Assembly: GCA_037074615.1 (NCBI GenBank)
Contig: CM073538.1
Location: 18,222,568-18,286,567, forward strand
DNA from: Leucaena leucocephala
Taxonomy: Eukaryota; Streptophyta; Magnoliopsida; Fabales; Fabaceae
Direction of reading: 5' to 3'
DNA length: 64,000 nt
Below are positions 13,288-27,553 of this stretch, piece after piece (position 1 is the stretch's first letter; the number at the start of each line of letters is the position of its first letter). Under the pieces are notes generated by a model, which saw only the letters and a program-made list of their open reading frames with translations, did not search any database and was not told the origin of the DNA. The translations under genes and the position numbers were made by a program.

Positions 13288-13302
13288 AAAGATCCAGGTG
13301 AA

Positions 13303-13375
13303 TGTATATATATTTATTTATATTCGTATATATATAAATTCGTATATATATATATTATATATATGAGATATATGA
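13303..13375. repeat. AT-rich simple repeat in solo LTR
   Basis: Low-complexity run of TA dinucleotides with interspersed TTTA and CGTATATA motifs, present in all three LTRs. No coding content. Confidence 0.85.
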
Positions 13376-13719
13376 GATTTAATTTATAAGGATAAATTAA
13401 ATCCCTATCACGTTTGAATTCGAAATTCAAATTGATAGGATATCTCATATAAGAGATATTTATAAGATTTAATTTATAAGGATAAATTAAATCTCTATCA
13501 CGTTTGAAATTCGAAATTCAAATTGATAGGATATCTCATATAAGAGATATTTATAAGATTTAATTTATAAGGATAAATTAAATCTCTATCACGTTTGAAA
13601 TTCGAAATTCAAATTGATAGGATATCTCATATAAGAGATATTTATAAGATTTAATTTATAAGGATAAATTAAATCTCTATCACGTTTGAAATTCGAAATT
13701 TAAATTGATAGGATATCTC
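13376..13719. repeat. 91-bp tandem repeat in solo LTR, about 3.8 copies
   Basis: The motif GATTTAATTTATAAGGATAA starts at 13376, 13466, 13557 and 13648, giving periods of 90, 91 and 91 bp. Each unit contains CTATCACGTTTGAA, an ATTCGAAATTCAAAT segment and ATATCTCATATAAGAGATAT, itself a near-palindrome. The LTRs of the complete element have one unit fewer. Confidence 0.93.
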
Positions 13720-14389
13720 AAATTTGATTTATGGGAATAAATCAAATATAACTCAGTCTCATCTTTATTTAAAGTTAAATAAATAAGTAATTAAATCTGT
13801 GGGACGGATTTAATATTATTTTATTTAATTAGTTTCTTATAAAATTATACAATATATGATATTGTATCAATTCGGAATTAATATAAGATTAACTCCAAAA
13901 TCCAATTAGGTCAAGTGGAAAAACGCATAGCATCCTCCATATCTGATTGGAGGAGCTACGTTTGAGAATAACACAGAACACAAAAGGCCGAACGGAATCT
14001 GCAAAAGGTTTGCAGACAAGAAACTGCCGAAATAGAGACGGAGACTTGTGAAAGCCTTGGAGGGACAGGAGACGCTAGCACGTCGTTCGTGGTTGGAACG
14101 CTGTTCGTGTGGATACCAGTAGAGGAAGCCGACCTGAGGCGTCGACTTCTTGTGATCGGAAAGAGACCACCGTCCGCGGAGAGAATCTGTGAAGGTCGCT
14201 GAGGAACACTCCGTCGATTTCTTGCGATCAGAAAGAGATCACCACCCACGTAGAGAAGCTGTGAAATTCGCTGAGCAACACTAAGGGTAATGATTCTTTC
14301 CACTTGACTTAAACACATACGGCAGATCCTGGCAAGGAATGGAAAATTTTTAAAGTTTATTTCCGCTGCGTGTCTTCCAATTCCTTACA

Positions 14390-14394
14390 CAAAA
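14390..14394. repeat. Target-site duplication CAAAA, right of solo LTR
   Basis: Second copy of the 5-bp duplication, followed directly by satellite sequence (CACTCGTGCGCC) in the register left off at 12398. Confidence 0.92.
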
Positions 14395-17300
14395 CACTCG
14401 TGCGCCACCTTTATGCATAGGTTCAACAATGAAAGTGGCCATGTTATAGTCCCTGTTCAAAGTTGAGATGAGCGGTGACTTTCACTCAATCCTAAGAGCG
14501 CAGCGATGGTTTGCCAGAATTGGCTGGAAACACTGGATCATTGTTCACGGCCTACGGCGATGAACTGAGCAACCACAATGCGCAATCTGGAATCCTCAAC
14601 GAATGTGGGCGTGGCAGTGATCTCGCACTCGACTTTGAAACGGGAAGAAACGCTCAACGCATTCGCCTTAGAGCTAGCCTGGAAAGCTCGTTCCTGGAAA
14701 ATAGCGATAAGCTAGATAAGAAGGTGAGCATTCTGCAATCCTCAACGAAAATTGGGGTGGGCTGCCGCGTGTTGTCACTCAATTATGGAGTTGGACGGGA
14801 GTGTTCTCTTCTACTTCCTTCAACTCGCTCGGAGCACGCGTTTGTCACCTCTGTGGACGAATTTAGGCATACGCAAGTCCTGTTGAAGGTTGAGACGAGC
14901 GGCGAGTTTCACTCCCTCCGGCAACGCACCGACGGTCTGCCATGATTGGCTTGAAAAGCTTGAGCAGTGCCCGTGACCTACGGGAAGGAATTGGGCAAAG
15001 AAAATGTTCAATCTAGAGTCCTCAACCAAAGTTAACGTGGGAGTGAGTTGTCCCTCGACTTTAAAAGTGTGGGGGGAAGTGTTCAATACGTTTGCCTTAA
15101 AACTAGCTCGGCACACCCGTTTCCCACCAATATCGGTAGGTTAGCAGAGAAAGTGAGCAATCCACGATCCTCAACAAAAGTTGAGATAGGCGGTGAGCTG
15201 TCCTTGAATTATGAAAGAGTACGGGAATGTCCCCCTCGGTTTCCTTAAACCAGCTCGAAACACTCGTGCGCCACCTTTATGCATAGGTTCAACAATGAAA
15301 GTGGCCATGTTATAGTCCCTGTTCAAAGTTGAGATGAGCGGTGACTTTCACTCAATCCTAAGAGCGCAGCGATGGTTTGCCAGAATTGGCTGGAAACACT
15401 GGATCATTGTTCACGGCCTACGGCGATGAACTGAGCAACCACAATGCGCAATCTGGAATCCTCAACGAATGTGGGCGTGGGAGTGATCTCGCACTCGACT
15501 TTGAAACAGGAAGAAACGCTCAACGCATTCACCTTAGAGCTAACCTGGAAAGCTCGTTCCTGGAAAATAGCGATAAGCTAGATAAGAAGGTGAGTATTCT
15601 GCAATCCTCAACGAAAATTGGGGTGGGTTGCCGCGTGTTGTCACTCAATTATGGAGTTGGACGGGAGTGTTCTCTTCTACTTCCTTAAACTCGCTCGGAG
15701 CATGCGTTTGTCACCTCTATGGACGAATTTAGGCATACGCAAGTCCTGTTGAAGGTTGAGACGAGCGGCGAGTGTCACTCCCTCCGGCAACACAGCGACG
15801 GTCTGCCATGATTGGCTTGAAAAGCTTGAGCAGTGCCCGTGACCTACGGGAAGGAATTGGGCAAAGAAAATGTTCAATCTAGAGTCCTCAACCAAAGTTA
15901 ACGTGGGAGTGAGTTGTCCCTCGACTTTAAAAGTGTGGGGGGAAGTGTTCAATACGTTTGCCTTAAAACTAGCTCGGCACACCCGTTCCCCACTAATATC
16001 GGTAGGTTAGCAGAGAAAGTGAGCAATCCACGATCCTCAACAAAAGTTGAGATAGGCGGTGAGCTGTCCTTGAATTATGAAAGAGTACGGGAATGTCCCC
16101 CTCGGTTTCCTTAAACCAGCTCGAAACACTCGTGCGCCACCTTTATGCATAGGTTCAACAATGAAAGTGGCCATGTTATAGTCCCTGTTCAAAGTTGAGA
16201 TGAGCGGTGACTTTCACTCAATCCTAAGAGCGCTGCGATGGTTTGCCAGAATTGGCTGGAAACACTGGATCATTGTTCACGGCCTACGGCGATGAACTGA
16301 GCAACCACAATGCGCAATCTGGAATCCTCAACGAATATGGGCGTGGGAGTGATCTCGCACTCGACTTTGAAATGGGAAGAAACGCTCAACGCATTCGCCT
16401 TAGAGCTAGCCTGGAAAGCTTGTTCCTGGAAAATAGCGATAAGCTAGATAAGAAGGTGAGCATTCTGCAATCCTCAACGAAAATTGGGGTGGGCTGCCGC
16501 GTGTTGTCACTCAATTATGGAGTTGGACGGGAGTGTTCTCTTCTACTTCCTTAAACTCGCTCGGAGCACGCGTTCGTCACCTCTGTGGACGAATTTAGGC
16601 ATACGCAAGTCCTGTTGAAGGTTGAGACGAGCGGCGAGTTTCACTCCCTCCGGCAACACAGCGACGGTCTGCCATGATTGGCTTGAAAAGCTTGAGCAGT
16701 GCCAGTGACCTACGGGAAGGAATTGGGCAAAGAAAATGTTCAATCTAGAGTCCTCAACCAAAGTTAACGTGGGAGTGAGTTGTCCCTCGACTTTAAAAGT
16801 GTGGGGGGAGGTGTTCAATACGTTTGCCTTAAAACTAGCTCGGCACACCCGTTGCCCACCAATATCGGTAGGTTAGCAGAGAAAGTGAGCAATCCACGAT
16901 CCTCAACAAAAGCTGAGATAGGCGGTGAGCTGTCCTTGAATTATGAAAGAGTACGGGAATGTCCCCCTCCGTTTCCTTAAACCAGCTCGAAACACTCGTG
17001 CGCCACCTTTATGCATAGGTTCAACAATGAAAGTGGCCATGTTATAGTCCCTGTTCAAAGTTGAGATGAGCGGTGACTTTCACTCAATCCTAAGAGCGCA
17101 GCGATGGTTTGCCAGAATTGGCTGGAAACACTGGATCATTGTTCACGGCCTACGGCGATGAACTGAGCAACCACAATGCGCAATCTGGAATCCTCAACGA
17201 ATGTGGGCGTGGGAGTGATCTCGCACTCGACTTTGAAACGGGAAGAAACGCTCAACGCATTCGCCTTAGAGCTAGCCTGGAAAGCTCGTTCCTGGAAAAT

Positions 17301-20300
17301 AGCGATAAGCTAGATAAGAAGGTGAGCATTCTGCAATCCTCAACGAAAATTGGGGTGGGCTGCCGCGTGTTGTCACTCAATTATGGAGTTGGACGGGAGT
17401 GTTCTCTTCTACTTCCTTCAACTCGCTCGGAGCACGCGTTCGTCACCTCTGTGGACGAATTTAGGCATACGTAAGTCCTGTTGAAGGTTGAGACGAGCGG
17501 CGAGTTTCACTCCCTCCGGCAACACAGCGACGGTCTGCCATGATTGGCTTGAAAAGCTTGAGCAGTGCCCGTGACCTACGGGAAGGAATTGGGCAAAGAA
17601 AATGTTCAATCTAGAGTCCTCAACCAAAGTTAACGTGGGAGTGAGTTATCCCTCGACTTTAAAAGTGTGGGGGGAAGTGTTCAATACGTTTGCCTTAAAA
17701 CTAGCTCGGCACACCCGTTTCCCACCAATATCGGTAGGTTAGCAGAGAAAGTGAGCAATCCACGATCCTCAACAAAAGTTGAGATAGGCGGTGAGCTGTC
17801 CTTGAATTATGAAAGAGTACGGGAATGTCCCCCTCGGTTTCCTTAAACCAGCTCGAAACACTCGTGCGCCACCTTTATGCATAGGTTCAACAATGAAAGT
17901 GGCCATGTTATAGTCCCTGTTCAAAGTTGAGATGAGCGGTGACTTTCACTCAATCCTAAGAGCGCAGCGATGGTTTGCCAGAATTGGCTGGAAACACTGG
18001 ATCATTGTTCATGGCCTACAGCGATGAACTGAGCAACCACAATGCGCAGTCTGGAATCCTCAACGAATGTGGGCGTGGGAGTGATCTCGCACTCGACTTT
18101 GAAATGGGAAGAAACGCTCAACGCATTCACCTTAGAGCTAGCCTGGAAAGCTCATTCCTGGAAAATATCGATAAGCTAGTTAAGAAGGTGAGCATTCTGC
18201 AATCCTCAACGAAAATTGGGGTGGGCTGCCGCGTGTTGTCACTCAATTATGGAGTTGGACGGGAGTGTTCTCTTCTACTTCCTTAAACTCGCTCGGAGCA
18301 CGCGTTCGTCACCTCTGTGGACGAATTTAGGCATACGCAATTCCTGTTGAAGGTTGAGACGAGCGGCGAGTTTCACTCCCTCCGGCAACGCAGCGACGGT
18401 CTGCAATGATTGGCTTGAAAAGCTTTAGCATTGCTCGTGACCTACGGGAAGGAATTGGGAAAAGAAAATGTTCAATCTAGAGTCCTCAACCAAAGTTAAC
18501 GTGGGAGTGAGTTGTCCCTCGACTTTAAAAGTGTGGGGGGAAGTGTTCAATACGTTTGCCTTAAAACTAGCTCGGCACACCCGTTCCCCACCAATATCGG
18601 TAGGTTAGCAAAGAAAGTGAGCAATCCACGATCCTCAACAAAAGGTGAGATAGGCGGTGAGCTGTCCTTGAATTATGAAAGAGTACGGGAATGTCCCCTC
18701 GGTTTCCTTAAACCAGCTCGAAACACTCGTGCGCCACCTTTATGCATAGGTTCAACAATGAAAGTGGCCATGTTATAGTCCCTGTTCAAAGTTGAGATGA
18801 GCGGTGACTTTCACTCAATCCTAAGAGCGCAGCGATGGTTTGCCAGAATTGGCTGGAAACACTGGATTATTGTTCACGTCCTATGGCGATGAACTGAGCA
18901 ACCACAATGCGCAATCTGGAATCCTCAACGAAAGTGGGCGTGGGAATGATCTCGCACTCGACTTTGAAACGGGAAGAAACGCTCAACGCATTCGCCTTAG
19001 AGCTAGCCTGGAAAGCTCGTTCCTGGAAAATAGCGATAAGCTAGATAAGAAGGTGAGCATTCTGCAATCCTCAATGAAAATTGGGGTGGGCTGCCGCGTG
19101 TTGTCACTCAATTATGGAGTTGGACGGGAGTGTTCTCTTCTACTTCCTTAAACTCGCTCGGAGCACGCGTTCGTCACCTCTATGGACGAATTTAGGCATA
19201 CGCAAGTCCTGTTGAAGGTTGAGACGAGCAGCGAGTTTCACTCCCTCTGGCAACACAGCGACGGTCTGCCATTATTGGCTTGAAAAGCTTGAGCAGTGCC
19301 CGTGTCCTACGGGAAGGAATTGGGCAAAGAAAATGTTCAATCTAGAGTCCTCAACCAAAGTTAACGTGGGAGTGAGTTGTCCCTCGACTTTAAAAGTGTG
19401 GGGGGAAGTGTTCAATACGTTTGCCTTAAAACTAGCTTGGCACACCCGTTCCCCACCAATATCGGTAGGTTAGCAGAGAAAGTGAGCAATCCACGATCCT
19501 CAACAAAAGCTGAGATAGGCGGTGAGCTGTCCTTGAATTATGAAAGAGTACGGGAATGTCCCCCTCGGTTTCCTTAAACCAGCTCGAAATACTCGTGCGC
19601 CACCTTTATGCATAGGTTCAACAATGAAAGTGGCCATGTTATAGTCCCTGTTCAAAGTTGAGATGAGCGGTGACTTTCACTCAATCCTAAGAGCGCAGCG
19701 ATGGTTTGCCAGAATTGGCTGGAAACACTGGATCATTGTTCATGGCCTACGGCGATGAACTGAGCAACCACAATGCGCAATCTGGAATCCTCAACGAATG
19801 TGGGCGTGGGAGTGATCTCGCACTCGACTTTGAAACGGGAAGAAACGCTCAACGCATTCGCCTTAGAGCTAGCCTGGAAAGCTCGTTCCTGGAAAATAGC
19901 GATAAGCTAGATAAGAAGGTGAGCATTCTGCAATCCTCAACGAAAATTGGGGTGGGCTGCCGCGTGTTGTCACTCAATTATGGAGTTGGACGGGAGTGTT
20001 CTCTTCTACTTCCTTAAACTCGCTCGGAGCACGCGTTCGTCACCTCTGTGGACGAATTTAGGCATACGCAATTCCTGTTGAAGGTTGAGACGAGCGGCGA
20101 GTTTCACTCCCTCCGGCAACGCAGCGACGGTCTGCCATGATTGGCTTGAAAAGCTTGAGCAGTGCCCGTGACCTACGGGAAGGAATTGGGAAAAGAAAAT
20201 GTTCAATCTAGAGTCCTCAACCAAAGTTAACGTGGGAGTGAGTTGTCCCTCGACTTTAAAAGTGTGGGGGGAAGTGTTCAATACGTTTGCCTTAAAACTA

Positions 20301-21935
20301 GCTCGGCACACCCGTTCCCCACCAATATCGGTAGGTTAGCAGAGAAAGTGAGCAATCCACGATCCTCAACAAAAGCTGAGATAGGCGGTGAGCTGTCCTT
20401 GAATTATGAAAGAGTACGGGAATGTCCCCCTCGGTTTCCTTAAACCAGCTCGAAACACTCGTGCGCCTCCTTTATGCATAGGTTCAACAATGAAAGTGGC
20501 CATGTTATAGTCCCTGTTCAAAGTTGAGATGAGCGGTGACTTTCACTCAATCCTAAGAGCGCAGTGATGGTTTGCCAGAATTGGCTGGAAACACTGGATC
20601 ATTGTTCATGGCCTACGGCGATGAACTGAGCAACCACAATGCGCAATCTGGAATCCTCAACGAATGTGGGCGTGGGAGTGATCTCGCACTCGACTTTGAA
20701 ACGGGAAGAAACGCTCAACGCATTCGCCTTAGAGCTAGCCTGGAAAGCTCGTTCCTGGAAAATAGCGATAAGCTAGATAAGAAGGTGAGCATTCTGCAAT
20801 CCTCAATGAAAATTGGGGTGGGCTGCCGCGTGTTGTCACTCAATTATGGAGTTGGACGGGAGTGTTCTCTTCTACTTCCTTAAACTCGCTCGGAGCACGC
20901 GTTCGTCACCTCTGTGGACGAATTTAGGCATACGCAATTCCTGTTGAAGGTTGAGACGAGCGGCGAGTTTCACTCCCTCCGGCAACGCAGCGACGGTCTG
21001 CCATGATTGGCTTGAAAAGCTTGAGCAGTGCCCGTGACCTACGGGAAGGAATTGGGAAAAGAAAATGTTCAATCTAGAGTCCTCAACCAAAGTTAACGTG
21101 GGAGTGAGTTGTCCCTCGACTTTAAAAGTGTGGGGGGAAGTGTTCAATACGTTTGCCTTAAAACTAGCTCGGCACACCCGTTCCCCACCAATATCGGTAG
21201 GTTAGCAGAGAAAGTGAGCAATCCACGATCCTCAACAAAAGCTGAGATAGGCGGTGAGCTGTCCTTGAATTATGAAAGAGTACGGGAATGTCCCCCTCGG
21301 TTTCCTTAAACCAGCTCGAAACACTCGTGCGCCTCCTTTATGCATAGGTTCAACAATGAAAGTGGCCATGTTATAGTCCCTGTTCAAAGTTGAGATGAGC
21401 GGTGACTTTCACTCAATCCTAAGAGCGCAGTGATGGTTTGCCAGAATTGGCTGGAAACACTGGATCATTGTTCATGGCCTACGGCGATGAACTGAGCAAC
21501 CACAATGCGCAATCTGGAATCCTCAACGAATGTGGGCGTGGGAGTGATCTCGCACTCGACTTTGAAACGGGAAGAAACGCTCAACGCATTCGCCTTAGAG
21601 CTAGCCTGGAAAGCTCGTTCCTGGAAAATAGCGATAAGCTAGATAAGAAGGTGAGCATTCTGCAATCCTCAATGAAAATTGGGGTGGGCTGCCGCGTGTT
21701 GTCACTCAATTATGGAGTTGGACGGGAGTGTTCTCTTCTACTTCCTTAAACTCGCTCGGAGCACGCGTTCGTCACCTCTGTGGACGAATTTAGGCATACG
21801 CAATTCCTGTTGAAGGTTGAGACGAGCGGCGAGTTTCACTCCCTCCGGCAACGCAGCGACCGTCTGCCATGATTGGCTTGAAAAGCTTGAGCAGTGCCCG
21901 TGACCTACGGGAAGGAATTGGGAAAAGAAAATGTT

Positions 21936-24900
21936 CAATCTAGAGTCCTCAACCAAAGTTAACGTGGGAGTGAGTTGTCCCTCGACTTTAAAAGTGTGGG
22001 GGGAAGTGTTCAATACGTTTGCCTTAAAACTAGCTCGGCACACCCATTCCCCACCAATATCGATAGGTTAGCAGAGAAAGTGAGCAATCCATGATCCTCA
22101 ACAAAAGTTGAGATAGGCGGTGAGCTGTCCTTGAATTATGAAAGAGTACGGGAATGTCCCCCTCGGTTTCCTTAAACCAGCTCTAAACACTCGTGCGCCA
22201 CCTTTATGCATAGGTTCAACAATGAAAGTGGCCATGTTATAGTCCCTGTTCAAAGTTGAGATGAGCGGTGACTTTCACTCAATCCTAAGAGCGCAGCGAT
22301 GGTTTGCCAGAATTGGCTGGAAACACTGGATCATTGTTCATGGCCTACGGCGATGAACTGAGCAACCACAATGCGCAATCTGGAATCCTCAATGAATGTG
22401 GGCGTGGGAGTGATCTCGCACTCGACTTTGAAACGGGAAGAAACGCTCAACGCATTCGCCTTAGAGCTAGCCTGGAAAGCTCGTTCCTGGAAAATAGCGA
22501 TAAGCTAGATAAGAAGGTGAGCATTCTGCAATCCTCAACGAAAATTGGGGTGGGCTGCCGCGTGTTGTCACTCAATTATGGAGTTGGACGGGAGTGTTCT
22601 CTTTTACTTCCTTAAACTCGCTCGGAGCACGCGTTCGTCACCTCTGTGGACGAATTTAGGCATACACAATTCCTGTTGAAGGTTGAGACGAGCGGCGAGT
22701 TTCACTCCCTCCGGCAACGCAGCGACGGTCTGCCATGATTGGCTTGAAAAGCTTGAGCAGTGCCCGTGACCTACGGGAAGGAATTGGGAAAAGAAAATGT
22801 TCAATCTAGAGTCCTCAACCAAAGTTAACGTGGGAGTGAGTTGTCCCTCGACTTTAAAAGTGTGGGGGGAAGTGTTCAATACGTTTGCCTTAAAACTAGC
22901 TCGGCACACCCGTTCCCCACCAATATCGGTAGGTTAGCAGAGAAAGTGAGCAATCCACGATCCTCAACAAAAGTTGAGATAGGCGGTGAGCTGTCCTTGA
23001 ATTATGAAAGAGCACGGGAATGTCCCCCTCGGTTTCCTAAAACCAGCTCGAAACACTCGTGCGCCACCTTTATGCATAGGTTCAACAATGAAAGTGGCCA
23101 TGTTATAGTCCCTATTCAAAGTTGAGATGAGCGGTGACTTTCACTCAATCCTAAGAGCGCAGCGATGGTTTGCCAGAATTGGCTGGAAACACTGGATAAT
23201 TGTTCATGGCCTACGGCGATGAACTGAGCAACCACAATGCGTAATCTGGAATCCTCAACGAATGTGGGCGTGGGAGTGATCTCGCACTCGACTTTGAAAC
23301 GGGAAGAAACGCTCAACGCATTCGCCTTAGAGCTAGCCTGGAAAGCTCGTTCCTGGAAAATAGCGATAAGCTAGATAAGAAGGTGAGCATTCTGCAATCC
23401 TCAACGAAAATTGGGGTGGGCTGCCGCGTGTTGTCACTCAATTATGGAGTTGGACGGGAGTGTTCTCTTCTACTTCCTTAAACTCGCCCGGAGCATGCGT
23501 TCGTCACCTCTGTGGACGAATTTAGGCATACGCAATTCCTGTTGAAGGTTGAGACGAGCGGCGAGTTTCACTCCCTCCGGCAACGCAGCGACGGTCTGCC
23601 ATGATTGGCTTGAAAAGCTTGAGCAGTGCCCGTGACCTACGGGAAGGAATTGGGAAAAGAAAATGTTCAATCTAGAGTCCTCAACCAAAGTTAACGTGGG
23701 AGTGAGTTGTCCCTCGACTTTAAAAGTGTGGGGGGAAGTGTTCAATACGTTTGCCTTAAAACTAGCTCGGCACACCCGTTCCCCACCAATATCGATAGGT
23801 TAGCAGAGAAAGTGAGCAATCCACGATCCTCAACAAAAGTTGAGATAGGCGGTGAGCTGTCCTTGAATTATGAAAGAGTACGGGAATGTCCCCCTCGGTT
23901 TCCTTAAACCAGCTCTAAACACTCGTGCGCCACCTTTATGCATAGGTTCAACAATGAAAGTGGCCATGTTATAGTCCCTGTTCAAAGTTGAGATGAGCGG
24001 TGACTTTCACTCAATCCTAAGAGCGCAGCGATGGTTTGCCAGAATTGGCTGGAAACACTGGATCATTGTTCATGGCCTACGGCGATGAACTGAGCAACCA
24101 CAATGCGCAATCTGGAATCCTCAATGAATGTGGGCGTGGGAGTGATCTCGCACTCGACTTTGAAACGGGAAGAAACGCTCAACGCATTCGCCTTAGAGCT
24201 AGCCTGGAAAGCTCGTTCCTGGAAAATAGCGATAAGCTAGATAAGAAGGTGAGCATTCTGCAATCCTCAACGAAAATTGGGGTGGGCTGCCGCGTGTTGT
24301 CACTCAATTATGGAGTTGGACGGGAGTGTTCTCTTCTACTTCCTTAAACTCGCTCGGAGCACGCGTTCGTCACCTCTGTGGACGAATTTAGGCATACGCA
24401 ATTCCTGTTAAAGGTTGAGACGAGCGGCGAGTTTCACTCCCTCCGGCAACGCAGCGACGGTCTGCCATGATTGGCTTGAAAAGCTTGAGCAGTGCCCGTG
24501 ACCTACGGGAAGGAATTGGGAAAAGAAAATGTTCAATCTAGAGTCCTCAACCAAAGTTAACGTGGGAGTGAGTTGTCCCTCGACTTTAAAAGTGTGGGGG
24601 GAAGTGTTCAATACGTTTGCCTTAAAACTAGCTCGGCACACCCGTTCCCCACCAATATCGGTAGGTTAGCAGAGAAAGTGAGCAATCCACGATCCTCAAC
24701 AAAAGTTGAGATAGGCGGTGAGCTGTCCTTGAATTATGAAAGAGCACGGGAATGTCCCCCTCGGTTTCCTTAAACCAGCTCGAAACACTCGTGCGCCACC
24801 TTTACGCATAGGTTCAACAATGAAAGTGGCCATGTTATAGTCCCTATTCAAAGTTGAGATGAGCGGTGACTTTCACTCAATCCTAAGAGCGCAGCGATGG

Positions 24901-25399
24901 TTTGCCAGAATTGGCTGGAAACACTGGATCATTGTTCATGGCCTACGGCGATGAACTGAGCAACCACAATGCGCAATCTGGAATCCTCAACGAATGTGGG
25001 CGTGGGAGTGATCTCGCACTCGACTTTGAAACGGGAAGAAACGCTCAACGCATTCGCCTTAGAGCTAGCCTGGAAAGCTCGTTCCTGGAAAATAGCGATA
25101 AGCTAGATAAGAAGGTGAGCATTCTGCAATCCTCAACGAAAATTGGGGTGGGCTGCCGCGTGTTGTCACTCAATTATGGAGTTGGACGGGAGTGTTCTCT
25201 TCTAGTTCCTTAAACTCGCCCGGAGCACGCGTTCGTCACCTCTGTGGACGAATTTAGGCATACGCAATTCCTGTTGAAGGTTGAGACGAGCGGCGAGTTT
25301 CACTCCCTCCGGCAACGCAGCGACGGTCTGCCATGATTGGCTTGAAAAGCTTGAACAGTGCCCGTGACCTACGGGAAGGAATTGGGAAAAGAAAATGTT
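21936..25399. repeat. Dimeric higher-order repeat, 2 x 1,732 bp
   Basis: Monomers at 21936 and 23668 share ATCGATAGG and AGCTCTAAACACTC. Monomers at 22802 and 24534 share GAAAGAGCACGGG and TCCCTATTCAAAG. The paired spacing of 1,732 bp shows duplication of a two-monomer unit. GAAAGAGCACGGG continues in the next two monomers (25400, 26266), so the pattern decays to the right. Confidence 0.7.
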
Positions 25400-27553
25400 C
25401 AATCTAGAGTCCTCAACCAAAGTTAACGTGGGAGTAAGTTGTCCCTCGACTTTAAAAGTGTGGGGGGAAGTGTTCAATACGTTTGCTTTAAAACTAGCTC
25501 GGCACACCCGTTCCCCACCAATATCGGTAGGTTAGCAGAGAAAGTGAGCAATCCACGATCCTCAACAAAAGTTGAGATAGGCGGTGAGCTGTCCTTGAAT
25601 TATGAAAGAGCACGGGAATGTCCCCCTCGGTTTCCTCAAACCAGCTCGAAACACTCGTGCGCCACCTTTATGCATAGGTTCAACAATGAAAGTGGCCATG
25701 TTATAGTCCCTGTTCAAAGTTGAGACGAGCGGTGACTTTCACTCAATCCTAAGAGCGCAGCGATGGTTTGCCAGAATTGGCTGGAAACACTGGATCATTG
25801 TTCATGGCCTACGGCGATGAACTGAGCAACCACAATGCGCAATCTGGAGTCCTCAACAAATGTGGGCGTGGGAGTGATCTCGCACTCGACTTTGAAACGG
25901 GAAGAAACGCTCAACGCATTTGCCTTAGAGCTAGCCTGGAAAGCTCGTTCCTGGAAAATAGCGATAAGCTAGATAAGAAGGTGAGCATTCTGCAATCCTC
26001 AACGAAAATTGGGGTGGGCTGCCGCGTGTTGTCACTCAATTATGGAGTTGGACGGGAGTGTTCTCTTCTACTTCCTTAAACTCGCTCGGAGCACGCGTTC
26101 GTCACCTCTGTGGACGAATTTAGGCATACGCAATTCCTGTTGAAGGTTGAGACGAGCGGCGAGTTTCACTCCCTCCGGCAACGCAGCGACGGTCTGCCAT
26201 GATTGGCTTGAAAAGCTTGAGCAGTGCCCGTGACCTACGGGAAGGAATTGGGAAAAGAAAATGTTCAATCTAGAGTCCTCAACCAAAGTTAACGTGGGAG
26301 TGAGTTGTCCCTCGACTTTAAAAGTGTGGGGGGAAGTGTTCAATACGTTTGCCTTAAAACTAGCTCGGCACACCCGTTCCCCACCAATATCGGTAGGTTA
26401 GCAGAGAAAGTGAGCAATCCATGATCCTCAACAAAAGTTGAGATAGGCGGTGAGCTGTCCTTGAATTATGAAAGAGCACGGGAATGTCCCCCTCGGTTTC
26501 CTTAAACCAGCTCGAAACACTCGTGCGCCACCTTTATGCATAGGTTCAACAATGAAAGTGGCCATGTTATAGTCCCTGTTCAAAGTTGAGATGAGCGATG
26601 ACTTTCACTCAATCCTAAGAGCGCAGCGATGGTTTGCCAGAATTGGCTGGAAACACTGGATCATTGTTCATGGCCTACGGCGATGAACTGAGCAACCACA
26701 ATGCGCAATCTGGAATCCTCAACAAATGTGGGCGTGGGAGTGATCTCGCACTCGACTTTGAAACGGGAAGAAACGCTCAACGCATTCGCCTTAGAGCTAG
26801 CCTGGAAAGCTCGTTCCTGGAAAATAGCGATAAGCTAGATAAGAAGGTGAGCATTCTGCAATCCTCAACGAAAATTGGGGTGGGCTGCCGCGTGTTGTCA
26901 CTCAATTATGGAGTTGGACGGGAGTGTTCTCTTCTACTTCCTTAAACTCGCTCGGAGCACGCGTTCGTCACCTCTGTGGACGAATTTAGGCATACGCAAT
27001 TCCTGTTGAAGGTTGAGACGAGCGGCGAGTTTCACTCCCTCCGGCAACGCAGCGACGGTCTGCCATGATTGGCTTGAAAAGCTTGAGCAGTGCCCGTGAC
27101 CTACGGGAAGGAATTGGGAAAAGAAAATGTTCAATCTAGAGTCCTCAACCAAAGTTAACGTGGGAGTGAGTTGTCCCTCGACTTTAAAAGTGTGGGGGGA
27201 AGTGTTCAATACGTTTGCCTTAAAACTAGCTCGGCACACCCGTTCCCCACCAATATCGGTAGGTTAGCAGAGAAAGTGAGCAATCCACGATCCTCAACAA
27301 AAGTTGAGATAGGCGGTGAGCTGTCCTTGAATTATGAAAGAGTACGGGAATGTCCCCCTCGGTTTCCTTAAACCAGCTCGAAACACTCGTGCGCCACCTT
27401 TATGCATAGGTTCAACAATGAAAGTGGCCATGTTATAGTCCCTGTTCAAAGTTGAGATGAGCGGTGACTTTCACTCAATCCTAAGAGCGCAGCGATGGTT
27501 TGCCAGAATTGGCTGGAAACACTTGATCATTGTTCATGGCCTACGGTGATGAA

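Larger units (their letters stand above)
12399..14389 (+). mobile_element. Solo LTR of Ty1/copia family (plus orientation)
   Basis: A 1,991-bp AT-rich segment begins TGTTGGAAATCG and ends CCAATTCCTTACA, has the TG...CA termini of an LTR, and is flanked by a 5-bp direct duplication. It matches along its whole length, in reverse complement, the two LTRs of the complete copia element at 27559-36619, but with scattered base changes (for example AAGTGGAAAAACG against AGGTGGAAAAACG, and CCTCCATATC against CCTCTATATC) and one extra copy of an internal 91-bp repeat. There is no internal region, primer-binding site or coding sequence. Known behaviour of LTR elements indicates unequal recombination between the two LTRs of a full element. 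The small open frames inside (for example 13956-14318) are non-coding LTR sequence. Confidence 0.95.
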
